Shown here piece after piece: positions 44,196-53,587 of a stretch of DNA of 64,000 bases. The stretch is from Spirochaetota bacterium. Its GTDB lineage: Bacteria > Spirochaetota > UBA4802 > UBA5368. How positions within the stretch are numbered: position 1 is the first letter of the stretch; each line of letters opens with the position of its first letter. The stretch is from assembly GCA_035477215.1 (NCBI GenBank), contig DATIKU010000048.1:1-64000 (forward strand). The letters are read 5' to 3'. A model generated the notes under the pieces. It was not told the DNA's origin and did not search any database. It saw only the letters and a list, made by a program, of their open reading frames with translations. Position numbers and translations under genes: made by a program.

Positions 44196-45050
44196 ATGAC
44201 ATCGGATAATTCGGATTTACCAAATTCACCCGGACGGTTTATACTGCGTGACCTCTTATTGAAAATCAGGAACCGTCTCACTGGTTCCCCGCGCGAAACC
44301 GCAACCGGGGAATCCCAACCCGGGGAAGGTCCCTACCTTGAAACCGCCGAGCAGGAGATGATACGCGGCGTTATGGGACTCGCGAGCAAAAATGTCCGCG
44401 AGATCATGATACCGCGCATCGACGTTGTGGCGGTCTCCTCTGCCATTTCGCTCAACGCGCTGGTGAAGGTCATCGACGACGCCGGCCATTCCCGCATTCC
44501 GGTCTACAACGAAACAATCGACAACATCGCCGGGATCCTCTATGTAAAGGAACTCCTTCCCTTTATCGCGCACAAACCGCGCAAATTCGAGCTAAAGAAG
44601 ATGCTGCACAGGCCCTACTTCGTCTCGGAGACCATGCCGCTGGACAATCTGCTGGTTGAGTTTAAAAGACGGAGGCTGCATCTCTCCTGCGTAGTTGATG
44701 AATACGGCGGTTTCGGCGGGATTATCACGCTCGAGGACATCATCGAGGAGATCGTCGGCGACATCAAGGACGAGTTCGACGACGACGAGGCCCCCGAAAT
44801 ACGCAAGATCGGCCGCAACTCCTACGAGGTCGATTCGCGCATGACGCTTTCTGATTTCAACGAGGAAGCGGGAATGAACCTGCCGGCCGACGAGTTCGAC
44901 ACGATCGGCGGGTTTGTCTTCGATCTGTTCGGCAAGATACCGAAGATAAAAGAAACGGCCCGTTTCGAGAACGTTTCGTTCAAAATAAAGGAAATAAAAG
45001 GCACCCGCCTTACGCGCGTGATCATCACGATATCGCCCCCCAGACAATAA
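44196..45050 (+). CDS. CorC/HlyC-type protein with paired CBS domains
   Basis: The product is 284 residues. An N-terminal lead (about 1-55) is followed by a CBS pair starting at VREIMIPRIDVVAVSS and ending near CVVDEYGGFGGIITLEDIIEEI (in part), then a CorC_HlyC domain (SRMTLSDFNEEAGMNLP, DTIGGFVFDLFGKIP). It lacks the CNNM membrane domain of long CorB/hemolysin-like members and so resembles E. coli CorC, linked to magnesium and cobalt efflux and lipoprotein processing. The ATG at 44196 is chosen because the -10 region of the candidate promoter lies within the longer open frame. recO starts 1 base after its stop. Confidence 0.88.
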   Translation: MTSDNSDLPNSPGRFILRDLLLKIRNRLTGSPRETATGESQPGEGPYLETAEQEMIRGVMGLASKNVREIMIPRIDVVAVSSAISLNALVKVIDDAGHSRIPVYNETIDNIAGILYVKELLPFIAHKPRKFELKKMLHRPYFVSETMPLDNLLVEFKRRRLHLSCVVDEYGGFGGIITLEDIIEEIVGDIKDEFDDDEAPEIRKIGRNSYEVDSRMTLSDFNEEAGMNLPADEFDTIGGFVFDLFGKIPKIKETARFENVSFKIKEIKGTRLTRVIITISPPRQ

Positions 45051-45051
45051 A

Positions 45052-45801
45052 ATGGAAATAAGGAAGGCCACCGGTCTCGTCCTGCATTCGCGGCAGTCGG
45101 GAGAGGCCGACGTTCTTGCGCGCATACTGACCGGCGAGTTCGGTAAAACGAATTTTGTGTTCAAGGGGCTTAAAAAAAGCAAAAAGCGCCCGCTCGCGGC
45201 CGGGGAGCCTGGCACCATTCTTCAGCTCATGTACCACCGGCACGACAACCGGGACTTCCAGGTGGTGAACGAGTTCAGGGTAGTCAGGCACCGACTCGAC
45301 CTCAGGAGCGACCTCGGATGTATTCTTCACCTTTACTTCATACTCGAGGTGGTCGACAAGACGACCGGCCACGATGATCCGCAGTCCCGCGTCTATTCGC
45401 TCGCCACGGCGGCGATCGACGCGCTTGCCGAAAGCGTACACCACGTCCACCTTTCGGCGTTTTTTTTGATTCACCTGCTGCGCTTCCACGGCGTCCTGCC
45501 CGATCTCAACCGCTGCAGAATGTGTGGAACGACGAATTTAAGGTCATTTACGCTGGATACCACGGATTTTATGCCGGTCTGCGATCGCTGTCTCACTTCG
45601 CGAACGGGCGGCAGGACGGCACTCGACGTCACTGCGCGGGAATTCGTCACGGCCGCGCTCGGCGTCAGGTTCTCGTCCCTCGAGTGCGAACGTTTCGCCG
45701 CCGGGGCGATCTCCAGCCTGCTTTTCCATCTTGCACTGTTCGTCGAAAGCTATTTCCGCTGCGAGATTAAATCAAAGGGAATGCTGTTTTCCGGGTTGTA
45801 G
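45052..45801 (+). CDS. recO: DNA repair protein RecO
   Basis: The product is 249 residues. RecO anneals single strands and loads RecA with RecR and RecF. The N-terminal OB-fold shows ATGLVLHSRQSGEADVLARI in part and LKKSKKRPLAAGEPG. A C-terminal zinc site (CRMCGTTNLRSF and CDRC) follows a helical region. The ATG directly follows the CorC gene's stop after 1 base, so the two are translated together. recF and recR are not in the window. Confidence 0.9.
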   Translation: MEIRKATGLVLHSRQSGEADVLARILTGEFGKTNFVFKGLKKSKKRPLAAGEPGTILQLMYHRHDNRDFQVVNEFRVVRHRLDLRSDLGCILHLYFILEVVDKTTGHDDPQSRVYSLATAAIDALAESVHHVHLSAFFLIHLLRFHGVLPDLNRCRMCGTTNLRSFTLDTTDFMPVCDRCLTSRTGGRTALDVTAREFVTAALGVRFSSLECERFAAGAISSLLFHLALFVESYFRCEIKSKGMLFSGL

Positions 45802-45897
45802 CCGTGCAAATCCAAGGGGACCGGAAAAATTGCTTGATTTTACGTATACGCCCGCGGGAAACTCTCAATTCAGCCTACCATCACGTCAGAGGTTGTC

Positions 45898-47193
45898 ATG
45901 ATCGATCGCTATTCGCGCGGGGAAATCGCCAATATCTGGACGCTTGAGAACAAGTTCAGGATATGGCTCGACATCGAAATCGCCGCCTGCGAGGCCAACG
46001 CCCGACTCGGCCTCGTCCCCGACGAGGACCTCGCGATCATCCGCGACAAGGCCGACTTCAACGTCGAGCGTATCCTTGAAATTGAAACCCAGGTGCACCA
46101 CGACGTCATCGCCTTTCTCACCTGCGTGGGCGAGTACGTCGGTCCTTCGAGCAGGTTCATTCACTACGGCCTCACCTCGAGCGATATCGTCGATACGGCG
46201 CTCTCCATACAGATGAAGCAGTCCGGCGGGATCATTGTAAAGGGGATCGAAACGCTTATCGAAAAACTGCGCGGCCTGGCGCTGAAGCACAAGAAAACAC
46301 CCTGCATGGGCCGTTCGCACGGCGTACACGCCGAGCCTACCACCTTCGGCATGAAGATGGCGCTCTATTTTAAGGAATTCCAGCGAAACCGCGACCGCCT
46401 CGCCTGTGCAATCGAAAACGCGTCCTACGGCAAGCTCTCGGGCGCGGTGGGAACCTACAGCAACATCGATCCCGAGGTCGAGCGCTACGTCTGCGATAAG
46501 ATGGGCCTTAAGGCCGAACCCGTCGCCACACAGATCATCCAGCGCGACCGCCACGCCGAGTTCATGGCGGCGCTCGCCATCACCGCCGGAAGCCTCGACA
46601 AACTCGCCACGGAGATCCGACACCTCCAGCGCACCGAGGTGCGCGAGGTGGAGGAGCCTTTCCAGAAAGGCCAGAAGGGATCGTCGGCGATGCCTCACAA
46701 GCGCAATCCCATCCTTGCCGAGCGCGTATCCGGACTCTCGCGCGTCATCAAGGCGAATATGAACGTGGCGCTCGACGACATGACCCTCTGGCACGAGCGT
46801 GACATTTCGCACTCGTCGGCCGAGCGCGTAATCCTCCCCGACTCGACCGTGGCGCTCGATTACATCATCCACCGCATGATCTTCATCCTCGACGGGCTCG
46901 TCGTCTACACCGACTCCATGAGGGAAAACCTGGAGCGCACGGGCGGCCTTTTCTATTCGCAGTCATTGCTGCTGAAACTCGTCGAAAAGGGCCTATCGCG
47001 CGAGGACTCCTACGCCCTGGTCCAGGACATCGCCATGCGGGTGTGGAAGAAGGAGGGAACGCTCAGGGAGCTCGCGGAGCGCGATCCGAAAATCGGCGCA
47101 TTGCTCGACAAGCACGAGCTCGACGCCTTATTCGACATGTCCGGCTATCTTAAAAATATCGATTATGTTTTCAAAAACGCGGGTCTGGAATAG
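45898..47193 (+). CDS. purB: Adenylosuccinate lyase PurB
   Basis: The product is 431 residues. It releases fumarate from SAICAR and adenylosuccinate in purine synthesis. The fumarase/aspartase signature GSSAMPHKRNPILAERVSG contains the catalytic loop; HYGLTSSDIVDTAL and MGRSHGVHAEPTTFG are further hallmarks (HxxxxEP). The length matches the bacterial family. It starts a plus-strand run to mutS, with a 54-base gap to the next gene. The related enzyme ArgH is excluded by TSSD and by the overall fit to PurB. Confidence 0.95.
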   Translation: MIDRYSRGEIANIWTLENKFRIWLDIEIAACEANARLGLVPDEDLAIIRDKADFNVERILEIETQVHHDVIAFLTCVGEYVGPSSRFIHYGLTSSDIVDTALSIQMKQSGGIIVKGIETLIEKLRGLALKHKKTPCMGRSHGVHAEPTTFGMKMALYFKEFQRNRDRLACAIENASYGKLSGAVGTYSNIDPEVERYVCDKMGLKAEPVATQIIQRDRHAEFMAALAITAGSLDKLATEIRHLQRTEVREVEEPFQKGQKGSSAMPHKRNPILAERVSGLSRVIKANMNVALDDMTLWHERDISHSSAERVILPDSTVALDYIIHRMIFILDGLVVYTDSMRENLERTGGLFYSQSLLLKLVEKGLSREDSYALVQDIAMRVWKKEGTLRELAERDPKIGALLDKHELDALFDMSGYLKNIDYVFKNAGLE

Positions 47194-47247
47194 GAAGGCC
47201 GACCTGATGGCGGCGCCATTTTCGCCGATCCCGCACCGAGGATAACA

Positions 47248-48438
47248 ATGAACAAGAAAACCCACCAGCCCCTCGGGGGAATGAAGGTGCTCGATTTCAC
47301 CTACCTGCTGCCCGGGCCCTACGGGAGCATGATGCTCGCGGACCTTGGCGCCGACATCGTCAAGATCGAGAATTTCAACAACCCAGACCTCATGCGCATC
47401 TCGGCACCGTTTATAGACGGCGTCTCCGCCGCCTACGCGCATATCAACCGCGGAAAGAAATCGCTTGGGCTCGACCTCAAGCGCGCCGAATCGAAGGAGA
47501 TAGTCGCGCGGCTTCTCGCCGACTATGATATCGTACTCGAACAGTTCAGGCCCGGCGTGATGGGCAGGCTCGGCCTGGGCTATGACGACGTGAAAAAGAT
47601 CAGTCCCCCGGTTATTTACTGTTCGCTCACCGGCTACGGCCATACCGGCCGTTACGCCGACCGCGCGGGGCACGACATCAACTACCTTGCGCTCTCCGGC
47701 ATAGACTCGTACTCGGGCCGCGCGGAGACCGGCCCGACGCTTTCCGGCATCCAGATCGCCGATGTCTGCGGCGGCGGCAAGAACCTTGCGATCGCGGTGA
47801 TGGCCGCTTTTATCCGCAGGCTCTCCAGCGGCGAAGGCTGCTTCATAGACCTTTCCATTACCGACAGCACCTTCGCGCTCTCGGCCTTCCAGGCGGCCGG
47901 ATACCTTGCCGGCGGCGGCGAGGTCGCGCGCGAGGGGGAAATCCTCAATGGCGGCGCTGTCTACGATTACTACCGGACGGCCGACGACCGCCACCTTTCG
48001 GTCGGTTCGCTTGAACCCAAGTTCGCGGAGAGCTTCTATCGCGCGATCGGCATGAGCGAGATGGCGTCTCCGGGGCTGTTGTCGCACGAGGAGCTCGCGG
48101 CCTCGAAGCGGCGGGTCGCGGAGATAATCGCAGGGCGCACGCTTCTGCACTGGCGGGGCGTGTTCGCGCATCTGGACGCATGCGTGGAGCCGGTGCTCAC
48201 GATCGGCGAGGCGGTCCAGTCGCCTCCGCTCGCGGACAGGGGGATGGTGGCCGAAGTAACCAGTCACACCGGAAAGCCGCTGCGCCAGGTGGCCGGTCCA
48301 ATAAAGATCGGCCCCGGCGAATGCACGGCGCGCGAGGCGGGCACGCCGCTCGGATACCATAACGAGGCCATTCTCTCCGCGCTGGGTTATTCGAAAGACG
48401 AAGTCGACGAATTCAGAAAAAACGGCGTCATCAACTGA
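47248..48438 (+). CDS. Class III CoA-transferase (CaiB/BaiF type)
   Basis: The product is 396 residues. It transfers CoA between carboxylic acids through an aspartyl intermediate. The N-terminal motif VLDFTYLLPGPYGSMMLADLG in part, GADIVKIE, NRGKKSLGLDLK and the aspartate in GIQIADVCGGGKNLAI fit the family. The substrate cannot be told; alpha-methylacyl-CoA racemase is a relative. The stop TGA shares a base with the miaB ATG (TGATG). Confidence 0.9.
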   Translation: MNKKTHQPLGGMKVLDFTYLLPGPYGSMMLADLGADIVKIENFNNPDLMRISAPFIDGVSAAYAHINRGKKSLGLDLKRAESKEIVARLLADYDIVLEQFRPGVMGRLGLGYDDVKKISPPVIYCSLTGYGHTGRYADRAGHDINYLALSGIDSYSGRAETGPTLSGIQIADVCGGGKNLAIAVMAAFIRRLSSGEGCFIDLSITDSTFALSAFQAAGYLAGGGEVAREGEILNGGAVYDYYRTADDRHLSVGSLEPKFAESFYRAIGMSEMASPGLLSHEELAASKRRVAEIIAGRTLLHWRGVFAHLDACVEPVLTIGEAVQSPPLADRGMVAEVTSHTGKPLRQVAGPIKIGPGECTAREAGTPLGYHNEAILSALGYSKDEVDEFRKNGVIN

Positions 48439-49751
48439 TGAAAAAGCGTTATTACATCGAGACCTTCGGCTGCCAGATGAACAAGGGCGACTCGGACCTG
48501 ATGGCCCTTTCGCTCGAGACCGCCGGCTACGAGCGCACCGAAAGCGAGGACAGCGCGGACGTCCTCGTCTTCAATACCTGCTCGGTCCGCAGCCACGCCG
48601 AGGCGCGGGCGATTGCGCGCATCCGCTCCGCGCGGCGAAACAAAAATTCGCTGGTTGTCATCGCCGGCTGTATGGCCCAGCGCCTCGGCGAATCGCTCAT
48701 TACCGACGCTACGGCCGACCTGGTGGTGGGCCCGTACCAGTCTCCGAAGATAGGCGATATCATAGCCGGGCGCCTCGAGGGCCGCGGCGCCCGGGCGTTT
48801 CTCTCGCAGGCGGCGGAGGACTTCGCAGGACGTATGCATCCGTCGGCGGCCCTTGGGCGGGACAAGCGGAGCTTCCATAAATGGGTCACCATCACACACG
48901 GCTGCGAGAATTTCTGCTCCTACTGCATCGTCCCGTATGTCCGTGGCAGGCTCATTTCCTTCCCTTCGGAAGCGATCGTCCGCCACGCCCAGCGGTGCGT
49001 CGCGGGCGGCGCGACCGAGATCACCCTGCTGGGACAGAACGTCAACCAGTACGGGATGGACAGCGGAGACATCCCCTTCCACCGCCTGCTCGAGCGGGTG
49101 GCCGGTGTTCCGGGCGTCCTCCGGGTGAACTTCCTTACCTCGCACCCCATGGATTTCCACGACGACATCGTGCGCGTCGTCGCCGATCACGGCAACATCA
49201 CACGCTCGATACACCTCCCCCTCCAGAGCGGCTCGGACAGGATTCTCGTGCTCATGAACCGAAGATATACCATGACCCGGTACAACGATATAATCGAGCA
49301 CCTCCATAAAACGCTTCCCGACCATGCCGTTTCGACCGACCTCATCGTTGGCTTTCCCGGCGAAACAGAAAAAGACTACGAACTTACGCTCGACGCCGTG
49401 CGGCGAATCCGCTTTGACGAGGCCTTCATGTACGCATACTCCCCGCGCGAGGGGACCCCGTCATTCGCCCTGAAAGAGGAGTTGGGGCGCGCGCAGAAGA
49501 TCGAGCGCCTCAAGCGGCTTATCGAAATCCAGCGCGCAATATCGCGCGAAAAACTTCTCGCCCGTATCAACCGCTCGGAGGAGCTCATCGTCGAGGGCCG
49601 AAGCAGAAGATCTCCCGGCGAGTACCGCGGAAGGACCTACCTTAACCATCCCGCCGTTCTGCCGGGCGGCCCCGGCGACGTGGGTCGCAAAATACGCATC
49701 GTCATCAAGGACGTGCGGGGCTCGACCCTCTATGGGGAACGAAGTGCGTAA
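48438..49751 (+). CDS. miaB: tRNA-2-methylthio-N6-dimethylallyladenosine synthase MiaB
   Basis: The product is 437 residues. It is a radical-SAM methylthiotransferase that adds a methylthio group to i6A37 of tRNA. Three cysteines for the first cluster are in FGCQMNKGDSD, FNTCSVRSHAEA and IAGCMAQR; the radical-SAM cluster is HGCENFCSYCIVPYVRGR. VNFLTSHPMD, STDLIVGFPGETEKDYE and AYSPREGTPS are typical, and a C-terminal TRAM domain follows. The start overlaps the CoA-transferase stop by one base. The order CoA-transferase, miaB, TPR-SPOR and mutS is a tight chain. Confidence 0.95.
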   Translation: MKKRYYIETFGCQMNKGDSDLMALSLETAGYERTESEDSADVLVFNTCSVRSHAEARAIARIRSARRNKNSLVVIAGCMAQRLGESLITDATADLVVGPYQSPKIGDIIAGRLEGRGARAFLSQAAEDFAGRMHPSAALGRDKRSFHKWVTITHGCENFCSYCIVPYVRGRLISFPSEAIVRHAQRCVAGGATEITLLGQNVNQYGMDSGDIPFHRLLERVAGVPGVLRVNFLTSHPMDFHDDIVRVVADHGNITRSIHLPLQSGSDRILVLMNRRYTMTRYNDIIEHLHKTLPDHAVSTDLIVGFPGETEKDYELTLDAVRRIRFDEAFMYAYSPREGTPSFALKEELGRAQKIERLKRLIEIQRAISREKLLARINRSEELIVEGRSRRSPGEYRGRTYLNHPAVLPGGPGDVGRKIRIVIKDVRGSTLYGERSA

Positions 49752-50877
49752 GGCGGCCCTCGCCTGCGCGCTCCTCGTCTCGCTGTGCGGGGCCGCGCTG
49801 TCGGCCCCGCCCTCCGAAAAGGAGTACCTGGCCAGGATCAGAGCCCTCGCCGAAAAGAGGGAGGCGGACAAGCTTCGCGAGCTCGCCGCGGAATTCTACC
49901 GGACCTGGCCGCAAAGCGACGCGGTCGCCGACGTGCGGCTCTTCGTTGCCGACGTCGAGGAGTCCCCGGACGAGGCCATACGACAGTACCGCATACTCCT
50001 CGACAAGTACCGCTATTTCAAAAAAAGGGACCTCGCGGCGCTTCGAATCTGCGAAACGCTCTACCTCTGCGCGCGCTGGGAGGAGCTTGCCGCAGAATCG
50101 GCGAGGGCGGAGGCGACATTTCCGAAGAGCATGCATCTTTCGCGTTATATGCTGTACAGGGCCAAGGCGCTCATTCATCTGGAGCGTTATGATGAGGCGC
50201 GCGCGGCCTGCCGGCGGGCGACCGAGACCAACCGCAACTACAACGCGCTGGCAGACGTGCTTTTGGTCCTGGCGTACGTGGAAAGAAAATCGACGGGCTA
50301 TTCGCGCGCCTATCTCCATTCGCTCAGGGAGCTCATTACGGGCTTCCCCGATGCGCCGGCGGCGCCGGCGGCGCTGTATCTTCTGGGGCGCTTCTATGAA
50401 AACAGGGCTGATTACGGAAGGGCGTACAGCGCCTATGACGATCTCATGCGACGCCATCCCCGTGCCGTGGAGAGCGGGTTCGCCGCGGGAAGGATGGTAG
50501 AGGTTAAGGCGCATAACCCGAGGCCCCTGCCCTACCTTCCGGAGGATGCCGCCATCAGGGGCGCCGAGGAGCTCGACATACGCCCCGAGATGGAAACTGG
50601 ACAAATCGACGACGACGCCGACATAACGTACGCGATCGCTCTCGGGCCGTTCCATTCCAGGGCCGATGCGAAACGCGTACTAAAAATCATATCCGGCGAG
50701 TTCGCCCCGATCCAGGAGGTGTCCGTTGCGGGACGCCACCTTGTATATGTAGGCCGCGCACGGGACACCGACTCCGCGATATCGCTCAAGATCCGGCTGG
50801 CCGAGGAGTTCGCCATAAACGGCAATATAGTCAGGATTCGCAAGGACGAAAACCGACGGTACATCTACGGAGATTGA
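49732..50877 (+). CDS. Exported TPR and SPOR-domain protein
   Basis: The product is 381 residues. A signal peptide (AALACALLVSLCGAALSA) is followed by helical repeats of the TPR type (about 40-260; AALYLLGRFYENRADYGRAY in part). The C-terminal 75 residues (ITYAIALGPFHSRADAKRVL onward, in part, to NIVRIRKDENRRYIYGD) form a SPOR domain that binds glycan strands stripped of stem peptides at division sites. So it probably acts in the periplasm on peptidoglycan. The start is the ATG at 49732 or a GTG at 49744; the latter has GGGGAACGAA before it and yields a tidier signal peptide. It overlaps miaB by 8-20 bases and ends 2 bases before mutS. Confidence 0.8.
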   Translation: MGNEVRKAALACALLVSLCGAALSAPPSEKEYLARIRALAEKREADKLRELAAEFYRTWPQSDAVADVRLFVADVEESPDEAIRQYRILLDKYRYFKKRDLAALRICETLYLCARWEELAAESARAEATFPKSMHLSRYMLYRAKALIHLERYDEARAACRRATETNRNYNALADVLLVLAYVERKSTGYSRAYLHSLRELITGFPDAPAAPAALYLLGRFYENRADYGRAYSAYDDLMRRHPRAVESGFAAGRMVEVKAHNPRPLPYLPEDAAIRGAEELDIRPEMETGQIDDDADITYAIALGPFHSRADAKRVLKIISGEFAPIQEVSVAGRHLVYVGRARDTDSAISLKIRLAEEFAINGNIVRIRKDENRRYIYGD

Positions 50878-50879
50878 GA

Positions 50880-53456
50880 ATGGACGCCAGGCTCACACCC
50901 ATGCTGAAACAGTACCTCGAGATAAAGAAAAAATACCCCGGTGAAATACTCTTCTTCCGCATGGGCGACTTTTATGAGATGTTCTTCGAGGACGCACACA
51001 CCGCATCCAGGGTTCTCAACATCGCGCTCACCGCGCGCCAGAACGACGTGCCCATGTGCGGCGTTCCCCACCATGCCGCCGAGAGCTACATCGCCCGCCT
51101 GATCAAAGCGGGCCACCGGGTCGCCATCTGCGAGCAGATGGAATCCGTCCCCTCGTCCGGGACCGTGGTGCGCCGCGAGGTGACGCGGGTCATAACACCC
51201 GGAACCCTCGTTGAACAAAACCTCCTGCAGTCCGATGCCAACAACTTCCTTGCCTCGGTCGTGGAGAATGAGGAAAAGATCGCCTTCGCGTTCGTCGACA
51301 TCTCGACCGGCGACTTTTTTCTCTCGTCGATGGCACGCTCAAGCGACATGTTCCGCGGCGAGCTCGCCCGCTTCTCTCCGCGCGAGGCCATCCATCACTG
51401 CTTTGCCGGCGCCGATGACGGCGTGCTCAGGTACCTTAAAAGCCAGGGTATACCGGTCAACAAAATCAACGACTGGCTGTATGATGGGGACTATCTCGCC
51501 TCCAGCATCGCCGAGGCGTTCCAGCTGGCCGGCATCAAGGGTCTGGGAATAGACGACGAAATCGAAATACTGGCCGCGGGTTCGATCCTCGAATATCTCA
51601 AGGACACGCACAAGAAGGCCTTCGGCCATCTGAAGCCCCCCAGGCGGATCGTCTCGTCCGACTACATGGCGCTCGATGAGGCGACAATCGCGAACCTCGA
51701 GCTTATACGCAACCAGCAGGAAGGCACGCGCGAGCGCACCCTCTATGCCGTGCTCAACCGTACGAAGACGGCCATGGGAAGACGTCTTCTCGAGCGCAAC
51801 ATCCTCCAGCCGCTCCTTCTCCGCAATGAAATCGAAAAGCGCCTGGACACGGTGCGCCTTTTTTACGAATCGGCCGAGCTTACGGGCGGCGTGCAGGGGC
51901 GGCTTGACGGCGTCTACGACATCGAGCGCCTGCTTGCGCGCTTCGTCATCGGCCGCTCGACGCCGCGCGATTATCTCGCTCTTTCCTCCTCAATACATGC
52001 CGCCGCGGATGTCGCCCGTATTATGGAGGGCCTTTCACACGAGCTGTGCGCCCGCGTAAGGACCGCCGCCGGCGACGGCGGGCCACTCGCCGCGGATATC
52101 GGCGCCGTCATCGACGAAAACCCGGCGCTTTCTCCCGAACAGGGCCGGGTTGTGCGGCCGGGCCACAGCGCCGAGCTCGACCGGCTCTACGATCTGAAAA
52201 AGGACGCCAAAGGCTGGATCGTCGAGTACCAGGAGGATGAAAAACAGAGGCTCGGCATACCCACCCTGAAGGTCAAATACAACAGGGTGCTGGGATATTA
52301 CATCGAGGTGAGCAAGGGCCAGTCGCCCAGGGTGCCGCCGGACTACTTCCGCAGGCAAACGCTGGTGGGGGCCGAGCGCTTCACCACCGAGCGCCTGCAG
52401 AATTTCGAGTCGGACATACTGGGCGCCTCGCAGAAGATCGTCGCACTCGAAACAGCCGAGCTTGCGAAGCTCCATGCCAGGGTGCAGGCGCACAGGCCAA
52501 TGCTCCAGGAACTCGCGGGAGCGCTCGGGGAGGTCGACTACTTCTGCTCGCTCGCCGTCGCCGCGCTCGAGAACAGGTTCGTCCGGCCCCTGTTCAACGA
52601 CGGGGGCGTGATGAACATATCGGGCGGCAGGCATCCCATCGTCGAGAAGTATTACACGAGGGAGGTCTTCATACCCAACGACGTGCGCATGGACGATGCC
52701 GGCGATTTCATCAAGATCATCACCGGTCCAAACATGTCGGGCAAGTCCACCTATATCCGCATGGCGGCGATAATCCAGCTCATGGCGCAGACGGGCTCCT
52801 ACGTGCCCGCCGCTTCGGCCGATCTTCCCATAGCCGACCGCATCTTTACGCGCATCGGCGCATCGGACAACATCTCCCGCGGCGAATCCACTTTCCTCGT
52901 CGAGATGAACGAGACCGCCCTCATCCTCAATAACGCGACCGCGAAAAGCCTTATCGTGATGGACGAGGTCGGCCGCGGCACCAGCACCTTCGACGGACTC
53001 TCCATCGCCTGGGCCGTGGTCGAGTACATATTGCGCTATATCCGCGCCAAGACGCTCTTCGCCACCCACTACCACGAGCTCACGCGCCTGGGCGGCAGGC
53101 AGGGTATCGTTAACTACAACGTGCTGGTGAAGGAGCACCTGGGCGGGGTGGATTTTCTCCACCGGGTGGTGCCCGGCGCCGCCGACAAGTCGTACGGCAT
53201 ACACGTGGCGCGCCTGGCGGGCATACCCAGGGAAATCACAGCGCGCGCCCGAAAGATTCTGGAGCGCATGGAAAAATCAAACCGCGCGGGAAGCGCCGCC
53301 GGCGCCGGCGAAGAGAATGAACCGACCGAACAGCTCGAGATGTTCAATGCCACCAATCACCTCGTTGTCCAGGCCATCCGCGCCGTCAACATCGACACGC
53401 TCACGCCGCTGGAAGCGATCAACGAGCTCAACCGGCTGAAAAAGCTCGTAGAGTGA
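50880..53456 (+). CDS. mutS: DNA mismatch recognition protein MutS
   Basis: The product is 858 residues. The mismatch-binding motif FFRMGDFYEMFFED (Phe-x-Glu in DFYEMF) is at the N-terminus. The middle has connector and clamp regions, and the ATPase domain has Walker A ITGPNMSGKSTYIRMAA (about residue 616), MDEVGRGTSTFDGLSIAW and the helix-turn-helix end EQLEMFNATN. ATG 50880 (GGAG upstream) is preferred to a TTG at 50874. Its length matches MutS1, and the full Phe-x-Glu motif excludes MutS2. The partner mutL is at 38-40 kb. Confidence 0.96.
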   Translation: MDARLTPMLKQYLEIKKKYPGEILFFRMGDFYEMFFEDAHTASRVLNIALTARQNDVPMCGVPHHAAESYIARLIKAGHRVAICEQMESVPSSGTVVRREVTRVITPGTLVEQNLLQSDANNFLASVVENEEKIAFAFVDISTGDFFLSSMARSSDMFRGELARFSPREAIHHCFAGADDGVLRYLKSQGIPVNKINDWLYDGDYLASSIAEAFQLAGIKGLGIDDEIEILAAGSILEYLKDTHKKAFGHLKPPRRIVSSDYMALDEATIANLELIRNQQEGTRERTLYAVLNRTKTAMGRRLLERNILQPLLLRNEIEKRLDTVRLFYESAELTGGVQGRLDGVYDIERLLARFVIGRSTPRDYLALSSSIHAAADVARIMEGLSHELCARVRTAAGDGGPLAADIGAVIDENPALSPEQGRVVRPGHSAELDRLYDLKKDAKGWIVEYQEDEKQRLGIPTLKVKYNRVLGYYIEVSKGQSPRVPPDYFRRQTLVGAERFTTERLQNFESDILGASQKIVALETAELAKLHARVQAHRPMLQELAGALGEVDYFCSLAVAALENRFVRPLFNDGGVMNISGGRHPIVEKYYTREVFIPNDVRMDDAGDFIKIITGPNMSGKSTYIRMAAIIQLMAQTGSYVPAASADLPIADRIFTRIGASDNISRGESTFLVEMNETALILNNATAKSLIVMDEVGRGTSTFDGLSIAWAVVEYILRYIRAKTLFATHYHELTRLGGRQGIVNYNVLVKEHLGGVDFLHRVVPGAADKSYGIHVARLAGIPREITARARKILERMEKSNRAGSAAGAGEENEPTEQLEMFNATNHLVVQAIRAVNIDTLTPLEAINELNRLKKLVE

Positions 53457-53518
53457 GCTCACGCCCGGCGGTATGCGCCTGAAAGCGCAGTACACGCGCG
53501 AAAGCCCTCGTCACATAT

Positions 53519-53546
53519 GAAAGCGCGATTGGCCAATCGCGCTTTC
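53519..53546. repeat. Perfect 28-base palindrome downstream of mutS
   Basis: GAAAGCGCGATTGG and its exact reverse complement abut without a loop, between the convergent mutS and slipin genes. There is no T-tract, so it is not a typical terminator, although the RNA hairpin could still stop or stabilise transcripts. The neighbouring bases repeat parts of it (GAAAGCGCAGTACACGCGCG at 53481-53500 and GAGTACACGCC at 53550-53560). Confidence 0.7.
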
Positions 53547-53587
53547 AACGAGTACACGCCGATCCGGCGCCCGATGTACCGCGAAAC

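Noticed and set aside
45898-47193. argH (argininosuccinate lyase) to complete the arginine pathway
   Set aside because: Motifs and length fit adenylosuccinate lyase PurB better than ArgH.
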